A stretch of DNA of 64,000 nt, from contig OY997592.1 in assembly GCA_963921825.1 (NCBI GenBank), positions 25,709,730 to 25,773,729 of the forward strand. Direction: 5' to 3'. The translations under genes and the position numbers were made by a program. Below the pieces are notes generated by a model. The model had not been told where the DNA came from, searched no databases, and saw only the letters and a program-made list of their open reading frames with translations. The first letter of the stretch is position 1, and each line of letters begins with the position of its first letter. Positions 47,963 through 58,153 of the stretch are shown piece by piece. The stretch is from Erodium maritimum (lineage: Eukaryota; Streptophyta; Magnoliopsida; Geraniales; Geraniaceae).

Positions 47963-48765
47963 ATCGTGAACATACTAAGTTGGCTTTGTGTAACGATCTC
48001 GTTTCTGTTATTTTCGACCTTGTGTGTGCTAAAAACCTTCTTAATTTTCAATAAAATTATGTATTAAAATATTACTCTTTTTTTCTCATTGCCGGCGGCT
48101 CCCTGCCGACAAAAAAATTGTCACGATAGGTTGTTGGCGGTTTGCGCAAGCGATGAGCTGATAGAGAGACCAAAAATTAGTATTTAATTGCTCACCGTCA
48201 GTCACTCCTCACCAGCAGTCGACGGTGACGCTGTGGATGCTCTAAGGAAGAGCAAAAACAATTAGGAGTTGTAGATAAAAGAGGAATAGGATAGGGGGAG
48301 TAAAAATGCAAATAGAGAGTGCAATGATTGGATTGCAGTTGGCAAAGAGACAAGTCAAATTGAATGTTAGATATCCAACTAACGGTCTCCGAAAGCAGCC
48401 AATAGGAAGAGGAGCTGTAGGGAAGGTGCACTTGTGTTACCAAATTGCATCTCCCATCTCTCCTTTTTTATCCTATTTCTTGAATCTTCATTTGGTCTTT
48501 TCTTCCACTACTCCTTGCTCCATACATGTTGCATCCCCCATGTAACTTGGATCATTGCTCAGAGACCCATTCCTCCATCACAAGTGTATCACACCTTTAC
48601 ATTTATCCAATATATCTCTTAACCTAATTATGGATTTAAAATCATGTGCACGGGTTTGGATATAAGATGTTTTAAAACAATATTTGATAAAGGTTCATCA
48701 AAGGTAAATGAAATAAGTAAAGATACAATTATATATTTTAAAGATAATGGTGTTTGAACTTGTAC

Positions 48766-49007
48766 CTTAGAATATCAACTTAACTAAAAACTCAGTACAT
48801 AGTTCAAAGTCCAATTATATTTTATATTCTAATACACGTCTAACGAACAAACCCGTTTACAAATTTTAATGTAGCTTATTTAAGTGAGACAGATAGGTCT
48901 GTTGAGAATTGAGACGTGTCTGTGAGGAACTATTGGGTATCATATTAGGGGATCAACTCAACTAAAAAAAACTAATCTGATTATTGAAGTACCCAGTATA
49001 GTTTCTA
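48766..49007 (-). mobile_element. TRIM-like miniature LTR element (candidate)
   Basis: Two ~70-base segments (48766-48838 and 48950-49007) share the order TTAG..ATCAACT(C/T)AACTAAA..TTCTAA(C/T)A and flank about 110 bases. Next to the right segment is GGGTATCAT, a possible decayed minus-strand primer site (TGATACC complement of initiator-Met tRNA). A related segment with a better preserved site is at 53909-53992. The two repeats are diverged, so the limits are approximate. Confidence 0.45.
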
Positions 49008-49391
49008 ACAGGTCCAACTTTATATGAATTCATAATCACAATGTCGTTGCTTGTATATGAATGGGTTTTATTACACTCATGTATGGTTCCTCTAAGAAAA
49101 AAGACCCCAACACAAACTCTATAACCTATGCAGAAAATTATGTATACATTTTGAAACAAATTGAATACAAGCTACAACAGCAACATGACTATACCCTCTT
49201 TCATCACATTGGAATATCAATGCCCCAACAAAAATAGAAAAGAGAAAAAGTGAAATACAAAGTGCAAAGCCAAACCTAAGAGCTTGTTGGTCTCCCCATA
49301 TGTACTTGGCATGGTTTTCTTGCTCCCTAATCAACTCTCCTACAGCAGCTCAAGGCCATAGATGTGACATATTTGGCTAGCTAACCATGCC

Positions 49392-52300
49392 TTACTTTTG
49401 TTCAGAATGCCTCGTGATGGCCCATGAGTCCAGAGTTCTTGCTTCATGCTTTCTTTTACTACGAGAACTTCTTTTTGCTCTGCGTGATGAACGCTTCACT
49501 GTTTGGTCTTTTTCATTACCTGGGACCTCGGGAGGAGCATCTGGCCATGGTGTGTGCTTAGATGGGACAGTGATGTCCAAAGGAGGATCAATTACCCATC
49601 TGTTTGACAAAATAGCTATTAGTATAGATTGGAGACGCAAAGGTTGGCTTGTGCAAAGAGTGGAACTCACTTACAACACCACAAAGTAAATAAAGCGTGA
49701 TAAGAAACAGAGAATATCTTAACAGATTATTCAGTTACATTTTAGCGAAGAAAATCAGTATTGATTTGATCATCCTGGATCTAGCAATGGTGTACCCTGA
49801 GAAAGCCACATTGATACTTAACTTGTGACATAGTCCATCCACGCGACAAACATCTTTCAAATGGACAATGGAGTATGTATTCAAATATATTATAAGGTTT
49901 TCAAAACTAAGTCAGGTTTTGAAGAAAATCAACAATTTCTATGTATGTTGATCACCACAAACAATCTATGCTTAAAGAATGTTATTTCATTAAATAAGAT
50001 AATCATAACCAAAAGGGTAAGTTGGAGTAGTTTCAAGTTTTGCCATGTTAATACATAGCCAGAAATAACACAAATAGGCTATACGGTATACTGATTATAC
50101 TGGAAGTGATACTGCTGCAAGGATCCCAGTGGGATCCCTCTATACTACCAATAGATTAGTTGGAATAACATTAAGAGTTCGAAAATTTTGAGGATCAAAA
50201 CAAGAAAGACAGTTGAGGTGCCTACTGTTCCTAAGGATTAAAAATTAGTGAAATTACATCAAAAATAGTAGGACACTCGTTTTGGAATATAGAGAGTATC
50301 ATAATGTAACAATAAATGGAGATATTTTTATTGTAGCTTTATTTGTAATACATTTTGGCTTGTACACCAAGGGGAATTAAGTTGCATGGTTTGGTTGATA
50401 AGTAGAGCCCAATAAGAAAACAATCTCATCAGTAGTGAAAAGTATAAAGTAGTCCAGAACCTTATACTACTGATTGGAACCTAAATGTACATACAAGACT
50501 GGCAAAGAATTGTTTACTAGAAGATCAACTTCTATAGTTCCATAATTAATCTTGGCGGAATTACTAAAACTGCCCAAATGAATTGGGCACGAATGATAAG
50601 CTACCTAATGTTTAAAAATATGCCACGAGATGCCCATTGAATGGGACATGTTAGCTTTTTAGGCAAAATGATGAATTTTCCCTTACAATTAAAAAGACCA
50701 TAATACCCTCCATTCACTTTTAAAAGTTAAACAAATACCCTCATATTCTTCAATAATATATTTTTAAAATCAGAATTGAAAATAAAAAATTGTTTTGTAA
50801 CATTAAATTATATTTTTTTTATAAAACTTGAATTATTTTTGAAAAATTATAAATTTGAATTACCTTTTTAAAAATAATTATCAAAATAATCCGGATTACT
50901 TTAAAAAAAAATAAATGAAGATTATAATATAATTAGAATAATTAATTAAGTAAATTGGATGAAACAATCACTATTTTTATAAAGTCTAAATATTTATTTT
51001 GAAAAAGAGATTTGAATAAATTAATTAAATCTGGATTAATTTCCAAAAATAAATTAATTTTGTGGAGATAATTGAGTAAGTTTTATAAAATTTGAATAAA
51101 CTAACTGGATATTTTATTTATAAAATCTGAATAAATAAAATAATTAATTTTATTTTATCAAACATGAATAATAAAATGTTAAATTATAAATTAAAAAACT
51201 GAATTATTATTTTTGTACAATATTTGTCAAAAAAAATTAAAAGAATTGAAAAAATATGAACATTAATTTCGAGAATTAAAATTCAAAATTGTTTTTAAAT
51301 ATTTATTTACAGAAAAAGGGTTGTTTAGGATTTTTGAAAAATATAAGTCTCATGTGTCCGGCGCATAATACTAATAATAAAAGAATATTCCGTCCATTTC
51401 AACAGAATATTCTGCCATTTTTCATTTATTTCAACCTAATGTACCCATTTCATGAGGCAGTTCTTGGCACGTTTTTAAACACATGGCAATTGTTCTTCTG
51501 CGCCCAATTCATTTGGGCAGTTTTTAGTAATTCTCCCTTGATCGTTTGAGCAAGGGTATATGATAGAACAAAAATATACAAATGACTTCAAAATTTAGGG
51601 GGTAAAAGACTAACCCTTGAGGAAATTTGCTATCCGCACGAGCTTCAACCCGGAGCCACCAAAGCAAAATCTGGCGCCCACAGCTCCCAAGAGGCTCCAC
51701 CACAGAAGGATCATTCAGCAATGCTAACGGACTGTCTAAATCCTCATCAGCTTCACCAAGTGTATCGAGATCCTTAACCCAATTTGGTTTATCTTCAGCT
51801 TCATTCCAGAGCAACCTGGAATTTATCACAAACCCGGACCACTCCAGCTTCCTGGGGAGGACTACTGCCCTATCATCATTGTGAATTGCACTCTTTCCAG
51901 CATATGGCAGCGAATTAAAGATGTGCCAACCTATCAACTGATTGGATGAATTGCAAGCTGGACCTTGGATGGGCATTGGCGGGGTCTCCTCCCCCTCCTT
52001 TTTGGATTCATCTGTATCACCAGAATGAACAAGAATCCCAACTGAAACGGCACCAATCCATTTCACATTCTGGATCTCATCAAAGAGCTCCATGCTATGA
52101 ATATTACTATCATCCACAAACACCACCACCCCATCCAGTTTCTCTTCTTGCACAACTCTGGTTCATCACAATTCACAAAGCGAGCAAGTTAAATTCACAT
52201 TCTAGCAACTACCCTAGTGCTACATCTAAATCGTAAGATTATCAACTAAGCAAATTTGAAAACAAATTGAAGCCAGCAACAGTAGACACTAGTCTTAGTT

Positions 52301-53513
52301 GAGTCAATTCCACAATCCAGCAACTCCTTCAGACCTAAACTAAACAGTAAGATTCAAAAATGGAAACTATAGCTGAAACCTAAATGTTTAGTACTAGCAA
52401 CAGAAATTGTGATTAAATTATAGGGTTAATTACCTTTTGTACCCCTATTCTATTGGTAACATACCTTTTGTACCCCTGCGTTTTGTAACGTTCAATAACA
52501 CTCCTCCGTTTTGGTAACTGTCATTTAGTACTTTTTATGAATTGGTCACAGATTATAATACCTCTTATGTACTGATAACAGAACATTTAATACCCCTTGT
52601 GAATTGGTCACAAATCATCAAAATGGCGTAAACTTAACCAAGATTTTGTCCAAAGCGTTACCAATACATCAGGGTACTAAAGGAGTGTTACTAATATATA
52701 AGAGGTACTAAAGGTAATTAACCCTAAATTATATGCAATCCTTGAGTTGAATTTGATTTCACCTCTATACAGAAATGCCTAGACCATTTCTCTCTACATT
52801 TATGCAAAGGAAGGAGGAACTCACTTCAAAGCACGAAGCCGCATCCGAGCCTCCATCTTGTGGCGATCCTCCCAGGAAGGCGGCATCTGCTGCTCAAATC
52901 CAATGTGGATGGTCCGAAGCCCAGACTTGTCGAGAAGGATGGCTGTCTCGTTGGTAGTCCCACCAGCTTCCACCACAATCCAGACGAGATCGTAAGGCAC
53001 CAGCATCAGCGAGTGCATCACGCCGGTCAGGTGGAGTGCCTGGAAAGTCCTCACATAAGTAGGCGTCACCGCAATCACCGTCCTCTTCACCCCCGACTGC
53101 CTTCTCTGCTCCATCTGCACCCTCTCAATTATCCGGTGCGCCTTCATCACCTCAACCGGGTCCGGGTGCGGCCACGGCCGGATCCGGATCCCGTGCCGCC
53201 CGACCACCACACGGCTGCTAGAGCTAGAACTAGAAGATCCCCCTGCCACCGTTTGATTCGCCGGAAACTCGGCCAGGTGCAAGGTCTCGACAATCTCGGC
53301 CGTGGGCCGGAACGGCGCCGTGTAGAGGTTTGTAGACGCAGTTGAGAAGAGGAAGAAGAAAACCAGGCGAGAGAAGCGAAATCCAAGTACAAGGCTGATG
53401 AGGCAACAGAGGGCGTGGAGGACGAGCCAAAATATCGCCGCCGGAGACTTTGAGGAGGCATCGGCCGTGGAATCTCCTCCCCGGAAGATGTTGCTCCGGC
53501 GGTTGAACTTCAT
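49392..53513 (-). CDS. IRX14: GT43 xylan glycosyltransferase, IRX14-like
   Basis: Three exons on the minus strand (53513-52825, 52157-51615, 49599-49392) join in frame to 479 residues with GT..AG introns of 667 and 2015 bp. The N-terminus is that of a type II Golgi protein: short basic cytosolic part (MKFNRRSNIFRGG) and a membrane anchor (~26-55). The GT43 domain follows (RTVIAVTPTY, ~150; LVWIVVEAGG; then VVVFVDDSNIHSMELFDEIQ with the acidic pair at 245-246, and WSGFVINSRLLW). The C-terminal exon carries GWVIDPPLDITVPSKHTPWP and a basic tail (RSSRSKRKHEA), typical of IRX14/IRX14-L. In Arabidopsis IRX14 works with IRX9 and IRX10 in a Golgi complex extending the glucuronoxylan backbone. A direct catalytic role for IRX14 itself is debated. 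Both introns hold inverted-repeat transposons. Confidence 0.93.
50555..51538. mobile_element. TIR element in IRX14 intron 2, ~980 bp
   Basis: The left end GAATTACTAAAACTGCCCAA and right end (inverted) GAATTACTAAAAACTGCCCA extend into a shared AATGAATTGGGC, about 33 bases of terminal inverted repeat. The interior is very AT-rich with no coding. A 9-base flank comparison (TTAATCTTG / TTGATCGTT, six matches) hints at a Mutator-type TSD but is weak, so the superfamily is left open. Confidence 0.65.
52421..52726. mobile_element. MITE in IRX14 intron 1, 306 bp
   Basis: The ends are TAGGGTTAATTACCTTTTGT and (inverted) TAGGGTTAATTACCTTTAGT, flanked by AATTA on both sides. The interior repeats GTACCCCT/GTACTAA words in both directions. 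No coding. Confidence 0.75.
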
Positions 53514-53908
53514 TTTGTCTCTCCGATGGCCGTGATGAAGAAGGATTGGGAAGGCCGAGCTTATTTGTAAATTGCCGCGTCCCGATTGTTGCAGGAAAGG
53601 GAAAGGCCAGAGTTGTAGCTGTTGTTGGCTTAATCATTAAAAAATTAAGCATTTCTTTGGATTTACGATTCAGTTGAATACTTATATTTTGCTTCCATAC
53701 TTGTCTTTTTCAAATATTTTTTTAAATGTTATGTCTCATTCATCATTTTCAAATAAGTCGAAATATAAATTGAGATTATAGTCAGGGTGATAAACTCATG
53801 GAGAAGAGATATAATGACTGATCTATTTAGGAAAAATTTGATAAATTTAAAAGAAATTAAAATTTTTGTAAATAGTGGGATTTGAAACCAAGTCCGTGAG
53901 GAATCAAG

Positions 53909-53992
53909 CTCTGATACCATATTAGAGGACCAACTCAACTAAAAGCTCGAGCTGACAATTGAAGACTCAATTATAGTTATATTCTAACAAAT
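53909..53992 (-). mobile_element. Short LTR fragment with tRNA-Met primer-binding-site match
   Basis: GCTCTGATACCA (the complement of the standard Met-tRNA primer site) is followed by about 70 bases ending TATTCTAACA. On the minus strand this reads as an LTR starting TGTTAGAATA and ending just before the primer site. The 3' partner was not found, so only a fragment is called. Confidence 0.5.
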
Positions 53993-54184
53993 ATGACATG
54001 TCCAGATGACCCCACAATCGGGTAGAGAGGCCGTTCCAAGGTCCGCTCATCCCATTTACCGCCCATCATGACGCCCGGCGAGGTTGACTTTTGAGGTCGG
54101 GGACAAAGAGAGGTGTGCAACTTGACAAAGTTCTAGAGAATCAGGAGGGGTGGTAGGAGTATACCCACTTGAAGGCAACCATAA

Positions 54185-57100
54185 TGTCACCCCCCAAATC
54201 CGGTTTTGGCCAGACTCGAGACGTGACTTGAGTTGACAATAAAGTAATAACAAAAAGATAATAAAATTGATTAAATACACAAGAGGTTCCGATAAAAGTA
54301 CTCGAATAACATGTTCCAAATCATAATTGGGGGTCAACGCTCCATAAAGAGTACGTAAAAACAAAGGGTTCACTATAGTGACCAAAAGGACGTCTCTAAG
54401 ATCATACTGCCCAGACTCTACAGAAGCTCCCGAGCCTCGGGTCCACTACTCAACAAGCACGCCTGTATAAACAGTAAATCAAACATATAGGGGTGAGCTT
54501 ACGCTCAGTAGGGAAAATAGATAAACAGTTTAACCTCCAATTTAGTAATAAAGTAGCTTTAGTATGACAACACAGATTGCAATTTATACTTTTAATCAAA
54601 ATGATGTTATAACATAGGCAAGATAAGAACAATATCACATTCTTAAGGATAACGGTCTTTAAGTTTAACAAATAGAAATTCACAATTTCGTTCGGGCCTC
54701 AATGATACGGAGAACTAAGAAGATGTTGAAATACGGGAATAAAACGGGTATTTAACGCTTTCAAAGAGCCAGTAACAATCATAGAAAATAAAGTAAACAA
54801 TGCATTTATTAACAATCAATAGAAGATAGAGCGTTTAAGTAATGTCGTAGGACATGAAGTCACCACCCTCCGATCCACAATACTCTTGTGTCATGTCGGA
54901 TCCCATACTCTGATCCACCAGAGTGTTCGTGTCATATCATATTTTCCCTCGGTCTAGAGGAGGCACATACATTGGGTTACCGGTAACAATCCCTGAGGGA
55001 CGCTTATCGTCGGGATTCTCGGAAATGCCCCTAAAGGACCATATGTCATAGGGAACCAAGGTAATGCTCTCGTAGGACGCATACACTCGGGTGAATCAAT
55101 TAATAAAATTGCCCCGCAGGGTCCAGTAACCAATGCCCCGCAGGGTCCAACAATACCCCACACCGGAATCCTCCACGGTGTAGGTCCAACAAGAAATGCC
55201 CCGCAGGGTAAACCATTCCCCACACCGGAATCCTCAACGGTGTGGGTACCATACCAGATCACCAATAATCATCCCCATAAACCATCCCCACACCGGAATC
55301 CTCAACGGTGTGGGTACCACAACCAATATCCCGCAGGATTAACCAATCAATGCCCCGCAAGGTCCTCTAATCAATATCCCGCAGGATTAACGAATCAATG
55401 CCCCGCAGGGTCCACAACCAATATCCCGCAGGATTAACCAATCAATGCCCCATAGGGTCCATAACCAATATCCCGCAGGATCAACCAATCAATGCCCCGC
55501 AGGGTCCTCTAATCAATATCCCGCAGGATTAACCAAACACAAGAGACCAACAGGTCGACACATTGCACAATCAAACTAAGAAGTTCATGAATTCACCAAT
55601 ACACACCATAGGGGATTCATACCCACAATCACACTTACCATCATACTTACCAACCACGTTCCATCGGTCCATCGATCACCTGATCGTACCATTTGGCACA
55701 ATCAGTCATACTCGATAATCCGTTCAATCATTCAATCACTCAAGCATCCAATCATTCATTCAAGCATTCAATCAATCATTCAAGCATTCAATCAATCATT
55801 CGATCATTCAAGCATTCATTCAATCATGCAATTTATCTAGTTTCGTTAGACCCTTAATTCATCTTAAACTAAGCAAACAATGCATGTGAGGCACACACAA
55901 CTAATTCGAGGGCTCATCACGGCCTCTCTACCAGTAAAGCAATTTCCCAAGTATTGAAAGCGAGTTAACTAGTTGTTCACATCATATGCATGCATACTAG
56001 ACACGTCCGGTTATTAGTAATTGAAAGACGAATATTCTAGTTATTCGCGTCCTATATGCAATTCTAGGACCTTTCCGATTTTATTAACCTAATAGGCATA
56101 CTAAGTATTGAATTACACGAGGAGTTTAGTACTTTCCCTACCTTGTGGTCTTCCTCTAATAATCCTTTTAGTTGCTGACGACCGGGCCAACTCCGATTCT
56201 CGGGCGAAGTCCAAGTCTGGGTTTTTAAACAGGCAAGCGGTCCAATCAGTTCTCAAGTGTCCAAAATCCTCGAAACGTCTCAAACGTCTTTAAATTACCA
56301 ATTTTAAGTCAATTTCATTAATTAATTAATTAATTAATTCTGCGACCCGGGTCCGACCCGGATCCAGGCCCAAACCGGACCCAAACCCGAATCCAACTGA
56401 CTCGGACCCGGAACCAAGCCTGACCCGAGCCTGACCTGATCCAGGTCCATCCTGGGCCTGCTCGGTCTCAAGGCCCGCCCTCACATTGGGCCAAGGCATG
56501 TTCTGTTTGCCGGCCCAAGCCCCAACCACAAGGCCCAAGGCCCGTCCGTTTCGCGTCTAAGCAGGATCTAACTCCGGCACGCTCACCTTTTCCGGCCATC
56601 GTCAACGGCGTCAGCTACGCTCGAAGAGGGGAAGAACCGGGCGGCGAAGGCGGGTGGCATCACAGCAAGGTCGTGGCTGTGACGGCGGGGCTCCAGCGCG
56701 TGTCCCGCTCGCCTCCGCCACAGATCTGACGAACCAGCCACTCGCCGGTGGTGGTTCCGTCTGAAATAGCTCGAATCAAGCTCGGGCGAAGCGAATCTGG
56801 GTAAGAAGTGGTCGGGGAAGAAGGATGAGGGTGTGAGGGAGCTCGAACAGCTCGATTACGTTGCTGGAGCGCTCGATTTCAGCTCGGAGAGGGCGGATCT
56901 AAGGGAAATTCCGGCGTCGTCTCTTCGTGTGCGTGGGCTCGGTGGTACTCTGAAGGGACGAAGAGGAGAGGTGAGGCGAGGTTTCAGGGTGGAGGAGGAA
57001 GGAGGAGAAGCAGAAGAAAGGTGGGGGTGGCCTGAGGAAGGACGGTGGCGACCGTCCGGTTCGGTTTCACGCGAGAGAGAAGGGAGAGAGTGAGGGAGAC

Positions 57101-57270
57101 GAGAGGTCTCGGGCGACGTGTGAATTGTGAGAGAGAAGCCAGGAACCCTAGTTCCTGTAGTGAGTTCCGCATGCGAGTCTCGCGTGCGAGGGAAGGGCTG
57201 ACTACGTGTGGCTTTGGGCCTGCGACTGGGCCTAGTCCATTTAAATTGGCCAGGTATGGTTGGCCCAAAA
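54185..57270 (-). mobile_element. LTR copy, minus orientation, 5' end lost
   Basis: It starts TGTCACCCCCCAAATCCGG and carries, on its own strand, the family landmarks in order: palindrome (54494-54507), repeat array (55128-55545), conserved block (about 55890-56110), donor-like AAG/GTAGGG (~56147), GGTCC-rich stretch (56341-56460) and GC-rich leader (56570-57120). The terminus TGTRAR-ACC is absent. At about 57270 the sequence passes directly into retrotransposon internal DNA, implying a small deletion across the LTR border. Confidence 0.75.
55128..55545 (-). repeat. Alternating repeat array in LTR
   Basis: Alternating units ATGCCCCGCAGGGTCC and AATATCCCGCAGGATTAACC, about 40-44 bases per pair, about five pairs, preceded by CACACCGGAATCCTC-AACGGTGTGGG blocks. 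Each unit contains its own small palindrome (CCCCGCAGGG; ATCCCGCAGGAT). Confidence 0.8.
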
Positions 57271-58153
57271 GTCGCGCGTGCGAGGGATCCATGGGGAACG
57301 TCCGTAGTTGGGAACGTGGGAGACGCTAGGCAACAACTCTAGTTCTGCCTGAAGATCTCAAATTGTACGATAAGCTGCGGGGCCAACTTGCCTCCATTGC
57401 GGTCGAACCGCTAAAGGTCTTTCTTAGGCTCACTCTCTGAAATAGCTGCTCACCAATTGAAACTGAAGAGGTCTGTGCCTTTTATCTGTGTAACTCTTCT
57501 GTTGGCTCTGCACGGTCTTTAACCGTTTTTCGAATCTATGCGACCTTCACGTATTCGTGCTTCACTAGGTCATGCTAGTTGCTCAAACGCCATACTTGGC
57601 GGTGAAAAATAGTCTTACTCAACAGTTCACCAATCCAATATGCAACGTCTCACACTAACTCAAAGAACTACCGGGTACCAACACAAGCCGATTAGCACCC
57701 AAAACACTTAAGAACTCAGGTAACGGTCCATATATCCTATCCGGGAATCGTGCATCGGTATAGATATCGTACCGTCTCAGACAACCTTGGTCTAGATACT
57801 CAATACCGGAATTTTCCGTCGGCACAGGTATCCTATCGGGACGCTCTGTAAGTCGAACCGAGTCGGAATCACACACCAACGTTACTTCTCAATTTCCTCC
57901 TTAGTAACCGTTACAGGGACTAACCACAATAGAACTCAAACACTACCAAGTCAAGACCAACCACAAACAATTCCACAAGGAGTAATACCCAAAATCAACT
58001 TGGCGTTAGCAGCTTCCACGTGTTCCCAAAACTGCGGAAGTGCACCGCGGATCCCTCGCGTGTGAATTTCGAGCGGACGTTCCCTGAGATAGGGTCAAGT
58101 GGAACACATTCGTTTTAAATTTCGAGGACGAAATTCTTTTAAGGAGGGAAGAC
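57271..58153. other. Retrotransposon internal debris, mixed orientation
   Basis: 57271-57335 is an inverted, diverged copy of about 58000-58060 (shared GCGAGGGATCC and GGGAAC.CGTGG words). 57606-57960 resembles 60590-60985 in the same orientation. The right edge reads TTCGAGGACGAAATTC, then the purine tract AAGGAGGGAAGAC (58141-58153), directly before the next LTR. No open coding region. Confidence 0.55.
58141..58153 (+). other. Polypurine tract before 3' LTR
   Basis: AAGGAGGGAAGAC abuts TGTAAGGACC at 58154. The phrase TCGAGGACGAA..AAGGAGGGAAGA before an LTR is the usual layout in plant Ty3/gypsy elements, and marks the following LTR as a 3' LTR. Confidence 0.7.

Larger units (their letters stand above)
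45933..48242 (+). mobile_element. Harbinger element with two ORF1 remnants, no transposase
   Basis: The left end is GGGGATCCACAG and the right end, inverted, is GAGCATCCACAG. TAA lies on each side (45930-45932, 48243-48245), the TSD type of PIF/Harbinger. The 2310-bp interior has two separate SANT/Myb-like ORF1 relics (46281-47200 and 47573-47962). No DDE nuclease is present, so it is non-autonomous. It sits 21 bases to the right of the preceding retroposon's TSD. Confidence 0.8.

Noticed and set aside
52860-53345. 161-codon His/Arg-rich plus-strand frame
   Set aside because: Antisense of IRX14 exon 1.
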